Shown: positions 13,388 through 23,782, counted from the first letter of the stretch. The stretch is 39,290 nucleotides of DNA from a virus (IMGVR_UViG_3300036770_002235:1-39290); one strand, 5' to 3'. Numbers and translations: made by a program. The notes: generated by a model not told the origin, from the sequence alone.

Positions 13388-13963
13388 TTACTTCTGTTTC
13401 TCCTGTATAAATTTTGAAGCTAGAGTTATTCTAAATGGTGGGGCATCATGATTTTGAGATTTTGCTGAATGTGGAATAGAAGAATCAAAAATCACAATTC
13501 TTCCTGGAACAAATGAACAACAATGAATTATCTCTTTCCTTTGATCATCATAAAATAAAGTTTCTCCTCCCCAATCAGAACTCCAATTTCTATTTACATA
13601 GTACAGTAGTGTTATTCCTTTAGATTTGGAAAACTCATCAACATGAATTAAATGTGTATCACTGTGTATACCCAAATTTAAGTATGATCGCCAATGATTA
13701 TATGTATCTTGTGGAATTAAATCTTTTAATAAATCTAATCTATCACCAGAAAATATGTTTTCTAAAATATAATCATTTTGTTCCAGAGGACATCCCAATC
13801 TTTTATTTGTAAGATTTTGAACCTCTGCCTCACTTGAATTATATATTGAGTATTTATGATTGATGGCGGAAGCGTATATTCCAGAAATTTCTGAAAACGT
13901 AAACAAATCATCAACCATTATTATTTTTCTTTGATCATCAATATCAATATTTTTCAAAAACAT
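13388..13963 (-). CDS. 2OG-Fe(II) oxygenase (prolyl-hydroxylase-like)
   Basis: A 191-residue protein with the double-stranded beta-helix signature. The iron-binding HVD is at 107-109; the next segment is GITLLYYVNRNWSSDWGGET (116-135); the distal iron His165 is in SSIPHSAKS; and the 2-oxoglutarate-binding Arg178 is in FRITLASKF. This is the prolyl 4-hydroxylase-type branch, which uses 2-oxoglutarate, O2 and Fe(II) to hydroxylate side chains. Marine T4-like phages often carry such genes near tail fibres. The substrate is unknown; a structural protein encoded next door is a reasonable guess. An alternative first His is His100 (HSD), judged less likely from spacing. Confidence 0.85.
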   Translation of the reverse strand: MFLKNIDIDDQRKIIMVDDLFTFSEISGIYASAINHKYSIYNSSEAEVQNLTNKRLGCPLEQNDYILENIFSGDRLDLLKDLIPQDTYNHWRSYLNLGIHSDTHLIHVDEFSKSKGITLLYYVNRNWSSDWGGETLFYDDQRKEIIHCCSFVPGRIVIFDSSIPHSAKSQNHDAPPFRITLASKFIQEKQK

Positions 13964-13966
13964 AAA

Positions 13967-15052
13967 TTAACTGGCAACGTTTCCAACTGGGTATAGTATA
14001 GCATAGTAATCTCTCAGAGATTGTACTTGAGCATCTGTTAATGCTACGTTAAATAAAACAGCATCTAGAACATACCCAGTAGTTGTCCATGAAGAACTAT
14101 CTACTCTTCTTGTGTTACTCATCCCAGAAATAAGAATACTAGCTCCATAAGTCGGACCAGCACCAATACTAATTCCACTTATTGAACCATTGTAGAAAGG
14201 TCCTGAAGTTTTACCTTTCCAAGATTTTTGAATATTTTGTGAAGCATTGGTATTTACGACATTAACATATTGATTAATTGTCGCATTATCTCCACCTGGA
14301 TCCCCAGCAATAGCACCACCATCATTGTCATACCAATGTTGATATGTAGAATTAGTCCCCCATTGAGGGTTGCCCCATCCAAACAATCCACCACCAACTC
14401 TATCGGGGATACCTGTGCCTGGTCCTTGGTTGTGACCAGAAAAAGATGGGCTATAATTTGTTGTACTACTTGCTGATGTTCCACCACCATAAACATAAGC
14501 AACTGTCCATAGTGGATAAGAACTAGCAGGACAGAAATTAAAATATGCTGCTGATTTAAATGCTAATCCACAAAATCCACTGAAATTTGCTGCTTTTTTT
14601 CCACCTTGAGTTGTAACAGTAACATTGCTACTAAAATGAGAAGAAGTATCATTGATTAAATCATAGGTTGATCCATATGATCCATTATTTTTCCAAAAAT
14701 TTGAAGAATTTAAAACTGTTCCATCTGAATATGTAGTTAAATCAGATGCTTGATAATGTAAAATTGGAGTTACACCAACAGATTGAGATAATGTTTTTGT
14801 AACAGATGACCCAACAGAAACCCAACCATTTGTGGATCCTGTATAAATTTCAGTGACTTCTACTTGTGTATTATATCCAATCATTCCAACTTCTGGAGTT
14901 CCTGGTCTCGTAGCAGTGGTCCAAGATGGAACCTTTAATGTTCCATTTGCTACTAATTTTCCATATGTTTCAAAATTATGTCCAGCAGGAACTCTGACTG
15001 TATTACTATAGGCAGAAATACCTTGAATGTCGCGTACAGATAAAATACTCAT
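13967..15052 (-). CDS. Adhesin-like fibre protein with lectin-type head
   Basis: A 361-residue protein. The N-terminus (MSILSVRDIQGISAYSNTVR) and the segments LKVPSWTTATRP and GMIGYNTQVEVTEIY form the attachment module shared by the array. Residues about 100-350 look like a concanavalin A-like jelly roll: ILHYQASDLTTYSDGT, AANFSGFCGLAFKSAAYF, and the closing GYVLDAVLFNVALTDAQVQS. A likely host-binding tip protein. It begins one base after the stop of the 2893-residue fibre gene and is the first of the four adhesin-type genes. Confidence 0.82.
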   Translation of the reverse strand: MSILSVRDIQGISAYSNTVRVPAGHNFETYGKLVANGTLKVPSWTTATRPGTPEVGMIGYNTQVEVTEIYTGSTNGWVSVGSSVTKTLSQSVGVTPILHYQASDLTTYSDGTVLNSSNFWKNNGSYGSTYDLINDTSSHFSSNVTVTTQGGKKAANFSGFCGLAFKSAAYFNFCPASSYPLWTVAYVYGGGTSASSTTNYSPSFSGHNQGPGTGIPDRVGGGLFGWGNPQWGTNSTYQHWYDNDGGAIAGDPGGDNATINQYVNVVNTNASQNIQKSWKGKTSGPFYNGSISGISIGAGPTYGASILISGMSNTRRVDSSSWTTTGYVLDAVLFNVALTDAQVQSLRDYYAILYPVGNVAS

Positions 15053-15053
15053 T

Positions 15054-18000
15054 TTATACTATGCTCCAGGAAGCTCCGTCTTGAATTGTTATTGTATATC
15101 CATTATTTATGGTCATTGGTCCAGCGGTCATACAGTTAGTATTTGCTGGAATTGTTATACTTTCAGCAATTGTGTTTCTATTTGCCTTAAACACACCATA
15201 AGTATCCAACCACTGTTTATCGCCATTGGCAGAAAGAATACCAGTAGCATTAATTGTGCCACCAACATCTAACTGATAAGAAGGAGCGGTAACGTTACCA
15301 ATACCAACTCTAGAATTTCTGTAAATGTGAGTACCACTGTCATTTGTAGAATTTGTCCATCTGGAAGTTACAAATGGTAGATTATTCTGATAAACAGTAC
15401 CATTAATATTGATGTTACCTTCTACGTTTAATTTGTAAGTAACTGTAGATCCAGTTGCTGTGCTTGTAAATGTAGTTGTTCCAATACCGACTAGACTGCT
15501 TGTTCCAGAGATAGCAATCGCTGGTGTTGTTGCCCAAGTACTTCCGCCAGCAGCAGTAGAAGGTGTAATCTCAAAAATATCATTAGCAAGTAACTGGTTG
15601 CCAATTCTAAAGTTTCTGAAACCAGAAGCACCAAGGAACAACATAGGCGCTCCAGCATTGCTTGTTGCGCTTCCAATTTGAATATTTGTAGTTGCTAAGA
15701 ATGAGGTTGATTGAGTAGTTCCAGTTACAGTTAATTTATTTGTTGGGTTTAAATCAGCAGCACCAATACCAACATTACCATTCCATCCAATAACTAGTTT
15801 TGTTGTTGGGGCGGAAGTTGTTGTGGCATCATCTAAAGTTTGGAATACAATTGAAGTTCCTCTTGTTGTATTAGTAGATTCATCATTAATTTGATGTAAA
15901 ATTCTACCAAGAGTTCTTTGTGTAGTATTGTTATATGTAGAACCTCTAAAAACAATACCTTGACCAAACCCACCAAATTCTACAGCTCCTGTATTTTCGG
16001 ATTCTATAGTTAATACATCTAGTGGAGTTGTTCTTGCTGTATTATCTGTTCCAGATACAGAAGCATAGGCATGTAGAGAAGTTACTGGGGAAGTTCTATT
16101 AACACCAACTCTGTTATTTGTTGAATCAACAAATAGTGTTCCACTGTCAACATTTAAGTTGGCACTCATGGTTACGTTTCCAGTAAATCCAGAAGTACCA
16201 GAAACACTTAGATTGCTTCCGGCGCCAGTCAAGGTTAGCGAACCAGTCATGGTATCGCCTGCTTTAAGGACGTTACCAGAGGCGTTACCAGTTAAAGCAG
16301 CAGTGATAGTACCAGCAGAGAAGTTACCAGAAGCATCACGAATAACGGCAGTAGAAACAACGTTTGTGCTGTTGAATGTTACGTTACCAGAGTTCCAAAT
16401 AGTATTACCATTAATAGTAAATCCATTAGCACTAACAACCTTAACATCAAGAGTACCACTAGCAGTTGATCCATTACCACCAGTAGCTACGATAGCAGCA
16501 TTATAGGTAGCAGCAAGGGTTGATGAGTTGAAGTATAATCCAGGTGAAGATGCCTGACCATCTTTTCTACCAAGTCTTAGATTGGCAGTTCCACCATCGC
16601 TTTCAAGAGTAGCAGCAACAAATGTACCATCAGGAATTCCATTGGCATCCGCATCCAGATAAGAAATACTATAATCTCTGATTGCTTTTTTGTTGCTAGC
16701 AGTTCCGATTGAAACAGCACCAGTAAAATTGCCAGTTGTTAATGTGCCAGTAATAATTGTGTAATTATTAAACACATCGTTTGTATCATTATTTACAGTA
16801 ACATCTGTAATAGAAATTGTTCCAGTTCCCTGATCATTTGAATTATAAAGATTGACTGTTAAACCAGGAAGGAATGGAGTTGTTGTTAGTGTTTCATCTG
16901 GAATATAAATTCTATATCTTGGTTGACCAGTAAACGAAACAACTCTTATTGTATCCTGAAAATCTTTTTTGGTTTGATAAGATGGTAGACGATTATCACT
17001 TAGAATACCATAGTTCATATTAATGGCATTCTGGAACCAAGTGCCTTGTCTATTATCAAGTCTGTCGGCATCAAGATTTGTTCCTGGACCATCATTTAAA
17101 GATGTCCAGACTTTTGCCCAGGATCCGAAAGCATCTACAGCAGTTCCAGATCCACGCAACCACATATTATCATTATCTGTGAATGCTAATTGCTTCACAC
17201 CACCATCAACGGTAAAACCAGATCCTCCTGGTCTGATGGTCATAACAAGATTTTTTGTACCTCCATCAGATAATCCGTTGGAAGCATTATTTCTCGTATC
17301 AGCAACAATACCAACAGAGAAAGCATTTGGAGCTGGATTTGAAGTTGGGTTTGTGGTGTTTGAAATGAGACGTAGTGTATTACCAGACTGACCAGAAATA
17401 CTAATGTTATAAGTACCAGAAAGTCTATCTACTGATAGAGTACCAGCATTCATATTTGAAGCGTTTAGATAATATGCTCCCTGTGATCCATCTAATAAAT
17501 CAGCATCCAATCCACTATCAGCACCAGTCTTTAATCTTACTGAACCATTGCCTGCTAGTCCAACTTCAAATTGAGATTTTTTAAATCTGGCTACACCAAC
17601 AGTACCAAATTCATCTGCGTTAACAGTAGATCCTTCTCCACCAGCTCTTGCGATATCTAATGAAGTATTGGCATACTGTTTATTAATTGTGCTTATCTTT
17701 GCTGCTAAGATTAATCCAGATCCACCACCAAGTTCTGCTGGTGCTGTTGAAACATTAAAATCTGCTGAATAGTTTATTCCTCCACTTGTTACTGTTATTT
17801 CGCTAACAGATCCGCTGCTTACAATGATATTTGCTTTTAATCCAGTTCCTGTCCCTCCAGTTAATGGAATATCAAAATATTGACCATTAGTAAATCCTGT
17901 ACCACCGTTCGCAATAATAACAGAATCAACAAATGAACCTTGAGTGAAAGTAGATTCAAATACTAATGGAGACTGACCTCGGTTAAATTCAATAACAGTA

Positions 18001-21000
18001 CCAACTGGTAATGTAGCAGTCAAAGCATTGCTCAAAGTTACTGTAGTTAAACCAAGAGCAGTAGATACAGCATTAACTGTTGTATTTTGCTGAATGCCAG
18101 TAATGTTTGCTACTACGCTATGTCCTACTAAAACATTTGAATTTGTTGTAAATATTAGTTGACTTGAAGCACTTGATGCTTGAGTGTACAACTTAGCAAA
18201 ATATCTTGTTTCGGCACCTTTTATGGATTGAACGACAGGAGCATATGCTTGATCTCCTCTTAAAAACGTAAATGAGTTAGCAGCATCAGAATTATTTGCT
18301 AGATTTGTTGTACTAATAATACCAGTAATATTATTAGATGCTACTGTAGTTGTTGATAGAGATACCCAGTTATTATTATTTGAAGCAGAAGTATTTACAA
18401 CTCTATTAATATCAATAGTTTCTGCTGGTATATCACTTGACTGAATTGTATCAGTTTCTGTTATCTTGATATTATTTACAATATTTCCATATACTCTACT
18501 TTCAATCAACGCAACACCAGTTGCTTGTGTTCCAGCACCAGATGGAGCAGAGAATGTTACAGTTGGCGGAGTTGTATATCCTTTACCCCCTTTAAATCCA
18601 TTAAAGGTTTGGATTGTAATAGTAACAACTTGACCATTAGCAATAGTACATGTTGCTGCCGCTGCTACAGCACCTGCTTGAGGAGATCCTCCAGTGATTG
18701 TAATTACTGGAGGAGCAGTATATCCAGATCCTGGATCTGTGATGTTAATCTGATAGACAACTCCTTGACGATATTCAGTTGCTTGAATTTTACCGCCAGA
18801 AAGACTGCCAGTAAATACATCATTGACGGTAAATTGTAAGGTTGGATCTACAGCAAAAGAAACAAACAAACTAGCATTATCATTATTCAGAATGAGAGAA
18901 GCAGAAGTATCTTGTTGAATCGCAATATCTCCAGCAAGAGCCCCTTCAATCGCAAGACGAGCTGCCTGATCTGCGACCGTATAAACGCTAAATGGTCTAA
19001 GTGGTGGGATCTGATCAATAGAGATCTTACCACTATCTGTAAGTTCTACAAGTGCTCTAGGAACAGCGTTTGTAGAATATGGTTTGTTGATATATGGACC
19101 AAGATTATTCGTGATGTAATCTCTAACTGCTTTCTGAGTTGGTAGTTTGGAGTCAGTTGAGTTAGCACCTCCAAGGGTATTGGAAGCATCAAAACCAGTA
19201 ACAACAACTGATCCACCTTTTAGTTTTAGGAATTCAACTTCAGAAATTGTAACAGTACCTGTAAACGTAATCCTACCAGTTCTGTTTTCAATTTGTGCGA
19301 ATGTGCCAACTTTGAAATCTCCAAGTTCATCAGTACCAGAACAATATACACGACCATATCCTTCTGAAACTTGTTCATTTGCTACATCTTTTACACCACC
19401 ATTTTCTGGTAGAGCATTATAATTTGTACCAGATCCAGCAAATTCCCAAGTATGTGATGAAGAGTTAACAATAGATGGTCTATGTAATCTGATTGTTGCT
19501 CCAGTTAAAGATGAGTTTGATATTGGATTGCCAGTAGAAATAGATTTAAATTCTGCTGGAGTTCCAAGACCTCCTTCCAGAACAATTTTAGCACTCTCAT
19601 TTGATACTGGCTCCACCGTATCAACAAAATATTCAACATCTGGATTTACATTTTCATATCCATCAATTTTTACGATATAGTGTTCAAGTGGTCGTCTTCC
19701 CAATCCTTCAATCGTGAACTGAGTTCTTCCAGCTGGAGTTGATGTTACATTACTAATAGTTCCAACGTCAAATGAATACGCAAAGTCATTAAAACCAGTT
19801 GCTCTTAGAGCATAGATACCAAAGTTAGTAGCAGAGTTTGTTACCGAAGCATAACCACCACTCTCGGCAAGAATACCATCTTCGCAGAAAATAACAAACA
19901 CAGAAACCAACTGTACATAACCATCATTGATGATCTTGTATCCTGTTCCACCAAATGACACAATGGTGAATGCTGAAGCAACCATTGATTTGCCTTGATT
20001 TGGGAATGTAGCGGAACCATCAAGTTCTAGACCAGGGAATGGGCAGTTTGGTTGTTTTACTTTAGATCCATCTACAAGAGCTCCACTACCTCCAAGGAAT
20101 GAAATTACGGAGGCGTTTTGTGTATAAGGTGAAGCTTCAATAATTGGATAATCATCATAATCTGAACGGGGAGTATAAATTACACCGTCTGCGTCATAAA
20201 TTGTGCTATCTGGATATGTTACAATTCCAACTGTACTATACAAAGTACCAAAAGTTTTAGTTGTTGCTCCAGGAGCAATTGTTCCATCTAAAATATCTTC
20301 TAGAAGCGCAAATGAAGTTGTAATAGCTGAAACAATAGAGGCGCACTTATTAACATTTGGATCTACTAGAATAGTATTATCAGTGAATTTTGGAATTGGA
20401 CTATGGAGAGTAGTATATACAGTACCAGTTCCATTTGTACCTGTCTTCCAATTTCTCATGGCAAGGATACAAAGATCTCTTACTTGATTAAAAGCATAGA
20501 TTGTTTCATCTCTTTGTGCTTCTGGAATGCCAGTAAGTGCTGTACCAGTGAAATATGATTCGACAGCAGTAACAATTCCAGCATTGCCTCCCAGAACAAG
20601 ATCTCTAAGTAGTCCATTAATAATATAATTGATATCTCTACGACACTTGCTTTCATTTAAGTTTGATAAACCGAGAGATGGGTATTGTGCTTTTGTAATA
20701 CCATAAGCCTCATCAGCAATAAAATCTCTGTTTCTAGCAATTAGATAAGCAGCATCTAAAGTTGTACCACTAGCATTATTTGCTAATACATCAACAAATA
20801 GATATGAAAGTGTGTTGATAGCAGATGCTACGTTGGCACATGCTGGAGAAGCAATATCATCAATTACAGTTGGATCAAAATAACGTGTAACGGAAGAATA
20901 TTCTGGAACATAAACTGGATCACTTGGAGTTCCATTTCCAGTTCTCCACTTTCTCATCGCATAGATTGCTAACTCTCTAGCATATTCAATAGCACGAACA

Positions 21001-23735
21001 GTTTGAGTAATTTCGTAATCTACAAGATCAATTTGTCCAGCAGAAATATATTTTTTAGCTGCTTCAATTACATTATAATTGCTTCCAAATTCTAAGTCCC
21101 TACAAACAGCATTCAAGAAGTGCCCAATATCTCTACGGCACTTAGCATCGCTTACTGGAATGTTGAAGCTTGGATATGTCTTTTGAGTTGTTACTCCATC
21201 TATAACGCAACTAACAACAATACCAGCAAGTCTTACAACGCTATCATCTACTAAAGAAGCAACTGGAATTGATGTTGTAATTGTTGCTTCTCCAGTAACA
21301 ACATTATCATACGTAAATCCAGTTACATTATAAGTAGTACCGCCAAATGTTACTGTACCTCCACTTACATACGTATGTGCGAATGATGATGGTCCGAGAT
21401 ATATTTTAAATTGAACACCACTAATTCCATATACAGGGAAATATTCTCTCTTGAATTGATCATTGATTTTTCTTACAACTTCATCAGCGATAAAGTCAAT
21501 ATTGTTTCTAATCTGTAAGCAAGCATCTTGGTATCTTCTTGCTACTGGAGTTGCTACTGGAAATTTGTTTGGTGAGTTTAATAGCGAAAGAGTGATAGAT
21601 TTTGAATATGACTTTACAGTAGCAAATTGACCAGGATCAAAGTTTGAAACAGTAGTTACTGTAGTTTTCTTTGGAATAACAAATCTTCTCGCTCTTCCAT
21701 CAGCATCTTCGAGCACCTTGTAGATTCTTTGTTTTCCATTTAAGAAAGAAAGATCTGGTGATGATGTTGGAAGATTTGAAATAAAGATTTCCTGACCTTC
21801 TTTGAAATTGTGAGTATTCTGTCTTCCAACCAGAGCATTCGTATAGAAGACAATACCACCAAGATCTTCTGGTGTTCCGTAATCTCCAAAACCACCAGTA
21901 GCGACTTCTGGATCACCCTGCTTAGAAAAATCAATTCTTACAATAGGTAAGGCAGAAGTGATATCTTCATCAATATAAACAACCTCTCCCTCTGCTCGGA
22001 TAGAACGAATGTCAGTAGAAATAAATTCGTATGCTGCTCTTAAGAATGTAAATACTACGGTTCCATTTGTAGCAGTTCCAGTGGTATGAGATGGAGCAGT
22101 GGATCCAGAAGTACCAGCAGTTGTTACAGTGTAAACATTATCACCAGTCCAAACTAATTGACCTAATGTATATGCTGTATTTTGAGCAAAACTTACTGTA
22201 CCAGTACCACCATATTGGAATGTTTCACCAGCATTAAAGCTGCCACTGATAACACTAAAATCAACAGATCCTGCTATATAAGCACTTGCTCCTGTAGTGG
22301 TTGTAAAATCTACACCAGATATTAATCCAATCGCACCAGTGTTAACACCTTTTATTCTTTGTCCAGATGTTAATTGACTTAATCCTGTGTTTGTTTGGAA
22401 TGTAGATCTAAATCTTTCTGGACCAAAAATTTGGTGACCAACTGGAAAATCAACTCCATAATCACCATTTGCTGTTACATCAATTTCAATACGCTGTTTA
22501 TCATCAAAGACCATCGCGTAGTCCCAAGTAGCAACTGGATCACCATTAGAATCAACTTTATCTCTATATGTGACACCAGTTACATAGTTTTTATCTCCAA
22601 ACTTAAAGATATGCTTACGTGGATTATTTGGTCTAATAATAACAAGACGTAAGTTATCACCGACAACCGAAGCATCTGGTGGAAGTGAAATTGGGTTATC
22701 CTCTACATAATCACCACCAGAAACAACAATTGTTTCTTTTACTCCTGGCGTTGTCCAGGCAATCTGAGCAGCTTTTTTAATCGTTCTAACTGGATTAACA
22801 GCAGAGCGACCATCATTTAAGTCAGAACCAATCTGCTCCGAGACATAGATACGGCCACCAACGTCATTGGTAGCAAGATTAAGAACGTATTCTGTGGTAG
22901 CAATTTTATCTGATTTGTCACCAAATGATGGAGTAATAGATCTTGGAAATATTCCAGATTGACCGCCTTGACCAAAATATGGTTGATTGACATCAACTGC
23001 TCTAATACCAATATGCTTGAATTGTACCTCACCATTTAATACAGTTCCATCTGTGTGTTGTGGTGGAGTTGTACCAGTAGTTCCAGTATTTAATGCTTGA
23101 TAAACATTTGTATTGTGATAACGATATTGATTTTGCTGTACAATAACTCCAGAAGCCCATGGAGTACCACCAGAGTTCAAGTATGTTTTTAAATTTGGTG
23201 CTCTAAACTGAGCATCTGGAGTAACAAAATTATCAATATCAAGATTTAGAATTCTTGCCGTATCAGAAATGATGGAAGTAGATGTTCTGATAGCACCATT
23301 AATATCAAGTTCAAAATCAACAGTATCAAGAAAAGCAGTCGCAGCAGCACCTTGACCATTACCACCAGTGATAGTTACAGAAGGAGCAGTTAAATATCCT
23401 TTACCAATATTATCAACCAATATTGCTACAACTTTACCATCGCTAATTACAGCGGAAGCAAGAGCTTGAACTCCACCATTTGGTGGAGCAGATAGAGTAA
23501 CAGTTGGTTGTAGACTATAACCAGAACCTTGAGCTGTTACTTCAATTCTATCTATTCTGTTACCAGTTCTATTAATACCAATGCGAGGCAAAGTAGTTAC
23601 TGAGTCAAGTTGTGCTCTTAGAACCTCTTTTTCATTAGATCCAGAACCAGAACGAATTGTTAATTCATTACTACCGATTAGAGAAGGATTAGTAGCTTTG
23701 ATTTGTTCTCTATCGGAATTAAACTGAAAACTCAT
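15054..23735 (-). CDS. Giant tail-fibre / baseplate-periphery protein, 2893 residues
   Basis: A mosaic, mostly beta protein. In order: about residues 60-140, a GSGYSLQPTVTLSAP / GKGYLTAPSVTITGG repeat pair; about 290-390, a pectin-lyase-like stretch (VSEQIGSDLNDGRSAVNPVR, GGDYVEDNPISLPPDASVVG); about 730-1150, two helical repeats built on RNxDFIADE and KCRRDI; about 1650-1760, further GxGY repeats; about 2075-2250, two fibre motifs (DLLDGSQGAYYLNASNMNAG and DRLDNRQGTWFQNAINMNYG); about 2480-2560, trimeric-fibre-like repeats (GDTMTGSLTLTGA, TLFVDSTNNRVGVNRTSP). It ends in TIQDGASWSIV, a common marine-phage fibre tail. Role inferred as a long fibre or baseplate spike platform; no T4 name can be given. 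AGAGG and GGA lie before the ATG. Confidence 0.85.
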   Translation of the reverse strand: MSFQFNSDREQIKATNPSLIGSNELTIRSGSGSNEKEVLRAQLDSVTTLPRIGINRTGNRIDRIEVTAQGSGYSLQPTVTLSAPPNGGVQALASAVISDGKVVAILVDNIGKGYLTAPSVTITGGNGQGAAATAFLDTVDFELDINGAIRTSTSIISDTARILNLDIDNFVTPDAQFRAPNLKTYLNSGGTPWASGVIVQQNQYRYHNTNVYQALNTGTTGTTPPQHTDGTVLNGEVQFKHIGIRAVDVNQPYFGQGGQSGIFPRSITPSFGDKSDKIATTEYVLNLATNDVGGRIYVSEQIGSDLNDGRSAVNPVRTIKKAAQIAWTTPGVKETIVVSGGDYVEDNPISLPPDASVVGDNLRLVIIRPNNPRKHIFKFGDKNYVTGVTYRDKVDSNGDPVATWDYAMVFDDKQRIEIDVTANGDYGVDFPVGHQIFGPERFRSTFQTNTGLSQLTSGQRIKGVNTGAIGLISGVDFTTTTGASAYIAGSVDFSVISGSFNAGETFQYGGTGTVSFAQNTAYTLGQLVWTGDNVYTVTTAGTSGSTAPSHTTGTATNGTVVFTFLRAAYEFISTDIRSIRAEGEVVYIDEDITSALPIVRIDFSKQGDPEVATGGFGDYGTPEDLGGIVFYTNALVGRQNTHNFKEGQEIFISNLPTSSPDLSFLNGKQRIYKVLEDADGRARRFVIPKKTTVTTVSNFDPGQFATVKSYSKSITLSLLNSPNKFPVATPVARRYQDACLQIRNNIDFIADEVVRKINDQFKREYFPVYGISGVQFKIYLGPSSFAHTYVSGGTVTFGGTTYNVTGFTYDNVVTGEATITTSIPVASLVDDSVVRLAGIVVSCVIDGVTTQKTYPSFNIPVSDAKCRRDIGHFLNAVCRDLEFGSNYNVIEAAKKYISAGQIDLVDYEITQTVRAIEYARELAIYAMRKWRTGNGTPSDPVYVPEYSSVTRYFDPTVIDDIASPACANVASAINTLSYLFVDVLANNASGTTLDAAYLIARNRDFIADEAYGITKAQYPSLGLSNLNESKCRRDINYIINGLLRDLVLGGNAGIVTAVESYFTGTALTGIPEAQRDETIYAFNQVRDLCILAMRNWKTGTNGTGTVYTTLHSPIPKFTDNTILVDPNVNKCASIVSAITTSFALLEDILDGTIAPGATTKTFGTLYSTVGIVTYPDSTIYDADGVIYTPRSDYDDYPIIEASPYTQNASVISFLGGSGALVDGSKVKQPNCPFPGLELDGSATFPNQGKSMVASAFTIVSFGGTGYKIINDGYVQLVSVFVIFCEDGILAESGGYASVTNSATNFGIYALRATGFNDFAYSFDVGTISNVTSTPAGRTQFTIEGLGRRPLEHYIVKIDGYENVNPDVEYFVDTVEPVSNESAKIVLEGGLGTPAEFKSISTGNPISNSSLTGATIRLHRPSIVNSSSHTWEFAGSGTNYNALPENGGVKDVANEQVSEGYGRVYCSGTDELGDFKVGTFAQIENRTGRITFTGTVTISEVEFLKLKGGSVVVTGFDASNTLGGANSTDSKLPTQKAVRDYITNNLGPYINKPYSTNAVPRALVELTDSGKISIDQIPPLRPFSVYTVADQAARLAIEGALAGDIAIQQDTSASLILNNDNASLFVSFAVDPTLQFTVNDVFTGSLSGGKIQATEYRQGVVYQINITDPGSGYTAPPVITITGGSPQAGAVAAAATCTIANGQVVTITIQTFNGFKGGKGYTTPPTVTFSAPSGAGTQATGVALIESRVYGNIVNNIKITETDTIQSSDIPAETIDINRVVNTSASNNNNWVSLSTTTVASNNITGIISTTNLANNSDAANSFTFLRGDQAYAPVVQSIKGAETRYFAKLYTQASSASSQLIFTTNSNVLVGHSVVANITGIQQNTTVNAVSTALGLTTVTLSNALTATLPVGTVIEFNRGQSPLVFESTFTQGSFVDSVIIANGGTGFTNGQYFDIPLTGGTGTGLKANIIVSSGSVSEITVTSGGINYSADFNVSTAPAELGGGSGLILAAKISTINKQYANTSLDIARAGGEGSTVNADEFGTVGVARFKKSQFEVGLAGNGSVRLKTGADSGLDADLLDGSQGAYYLNASNMNAGTLSVDRLSGTYNISISGQSGNTLRLISNTTNPTSNPAPNAFSVGIVADTRNNASNGLSDGGTKNLVMTIRPGGSGFTVDGGVKQLAFTDNDNMWLRGSGTAVDAFGSWAKVWTSLNDGPGTNLDADRLDNRQGTWFQNAINMNYGILSDNRLPSYQTKKDFQDTIRVVSFTGQPRYRIYIPDETLTTTPFLPGLTVNLYNSNDQGTGTISITDVTVNNDTNDVFNNYTIITGTLTTGNFTGAVSIGTASNKKAIRDYSISYLDADANGIPDGTFVAATLESDGGTANLRLGRKDGQASSPGLYFNSSTLAATYNAAIVATGGNGSTASGTLDVKVVSANGFTINGNTIWNSGNVTFNSTNVVSTAVIRDASGNFSAGTITAALTGNASGNVLKAGDTMTGSLTLTGAGSNLSVSGTSGFTGNVTMSANLNVDSGTLFVDSTNNRVGVNRTSPVTSLHAYASVSGTDNTARTTPLDVLTIESENTGAVEFGGFGQGIVFRGSTYNNTTQRTLGRILHQINDESTNTTRGTSIVFQTLDDATTTSAPTTKLVIGWNGNVGIGAADLNPTNKLTVTGTTQSTSFLATTNIQIGSATSNAGAPMLFLGASGFRNFRIGNQLLANDIFEITPSTAAGGSTWATTPAIAISGTSSLVGIGTTTFTSTATGSTVTYKLNVEGNININGTVYQNNLPFVTSRWTNSTNDSGTHIYRNSRVGIGNVTAPSYQLDVGGTINATGILSANGDKQWLDTYGVFKANRNTIAESITIPANTNCMTAGPMTINNGYTITIQDGASWSIV
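20300..21535 (-). repeat. Tandem helical repeat within the 2893-residue fibre gene
   Basis: Two copies of a helical unit. Copy one starts near 21531 with DACLQIRNNIDFIADEVVRK, copy two near 20755 with DAAYLIARNRDFIADEAYGI. Each continues to KCRRDI (GHFLNAVCRDL or NYIINGLLRDL) and ends in an Ala-Met-Arg-(Lys/Asn)-Trp helix. Copy one is longer because a beta segment with HTYVSGGTVTFGGTTYNVTG is inserted between its first helix and KCRRDI. Confidence 0.7.
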
Positions 23736-23773
23736 TGTACTATCCAGCCTCTGCCGTAGGTTTTATTCTTTTC

Positions 23774-23780
23774 TATTTAT
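23774..23780 (-). promoter_or_regulatory. Late-promoter-like GATAAATA before the 2893-residue gene
   Basis: ATAAATA preceded by G on the minus strand, directly after the TGA stop of the 169-residue gene and 38 bases before the ATG at 23735. The following leader contains AGAGG. Confidence 0.45.
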
Positions 23781-23782
23781 CA

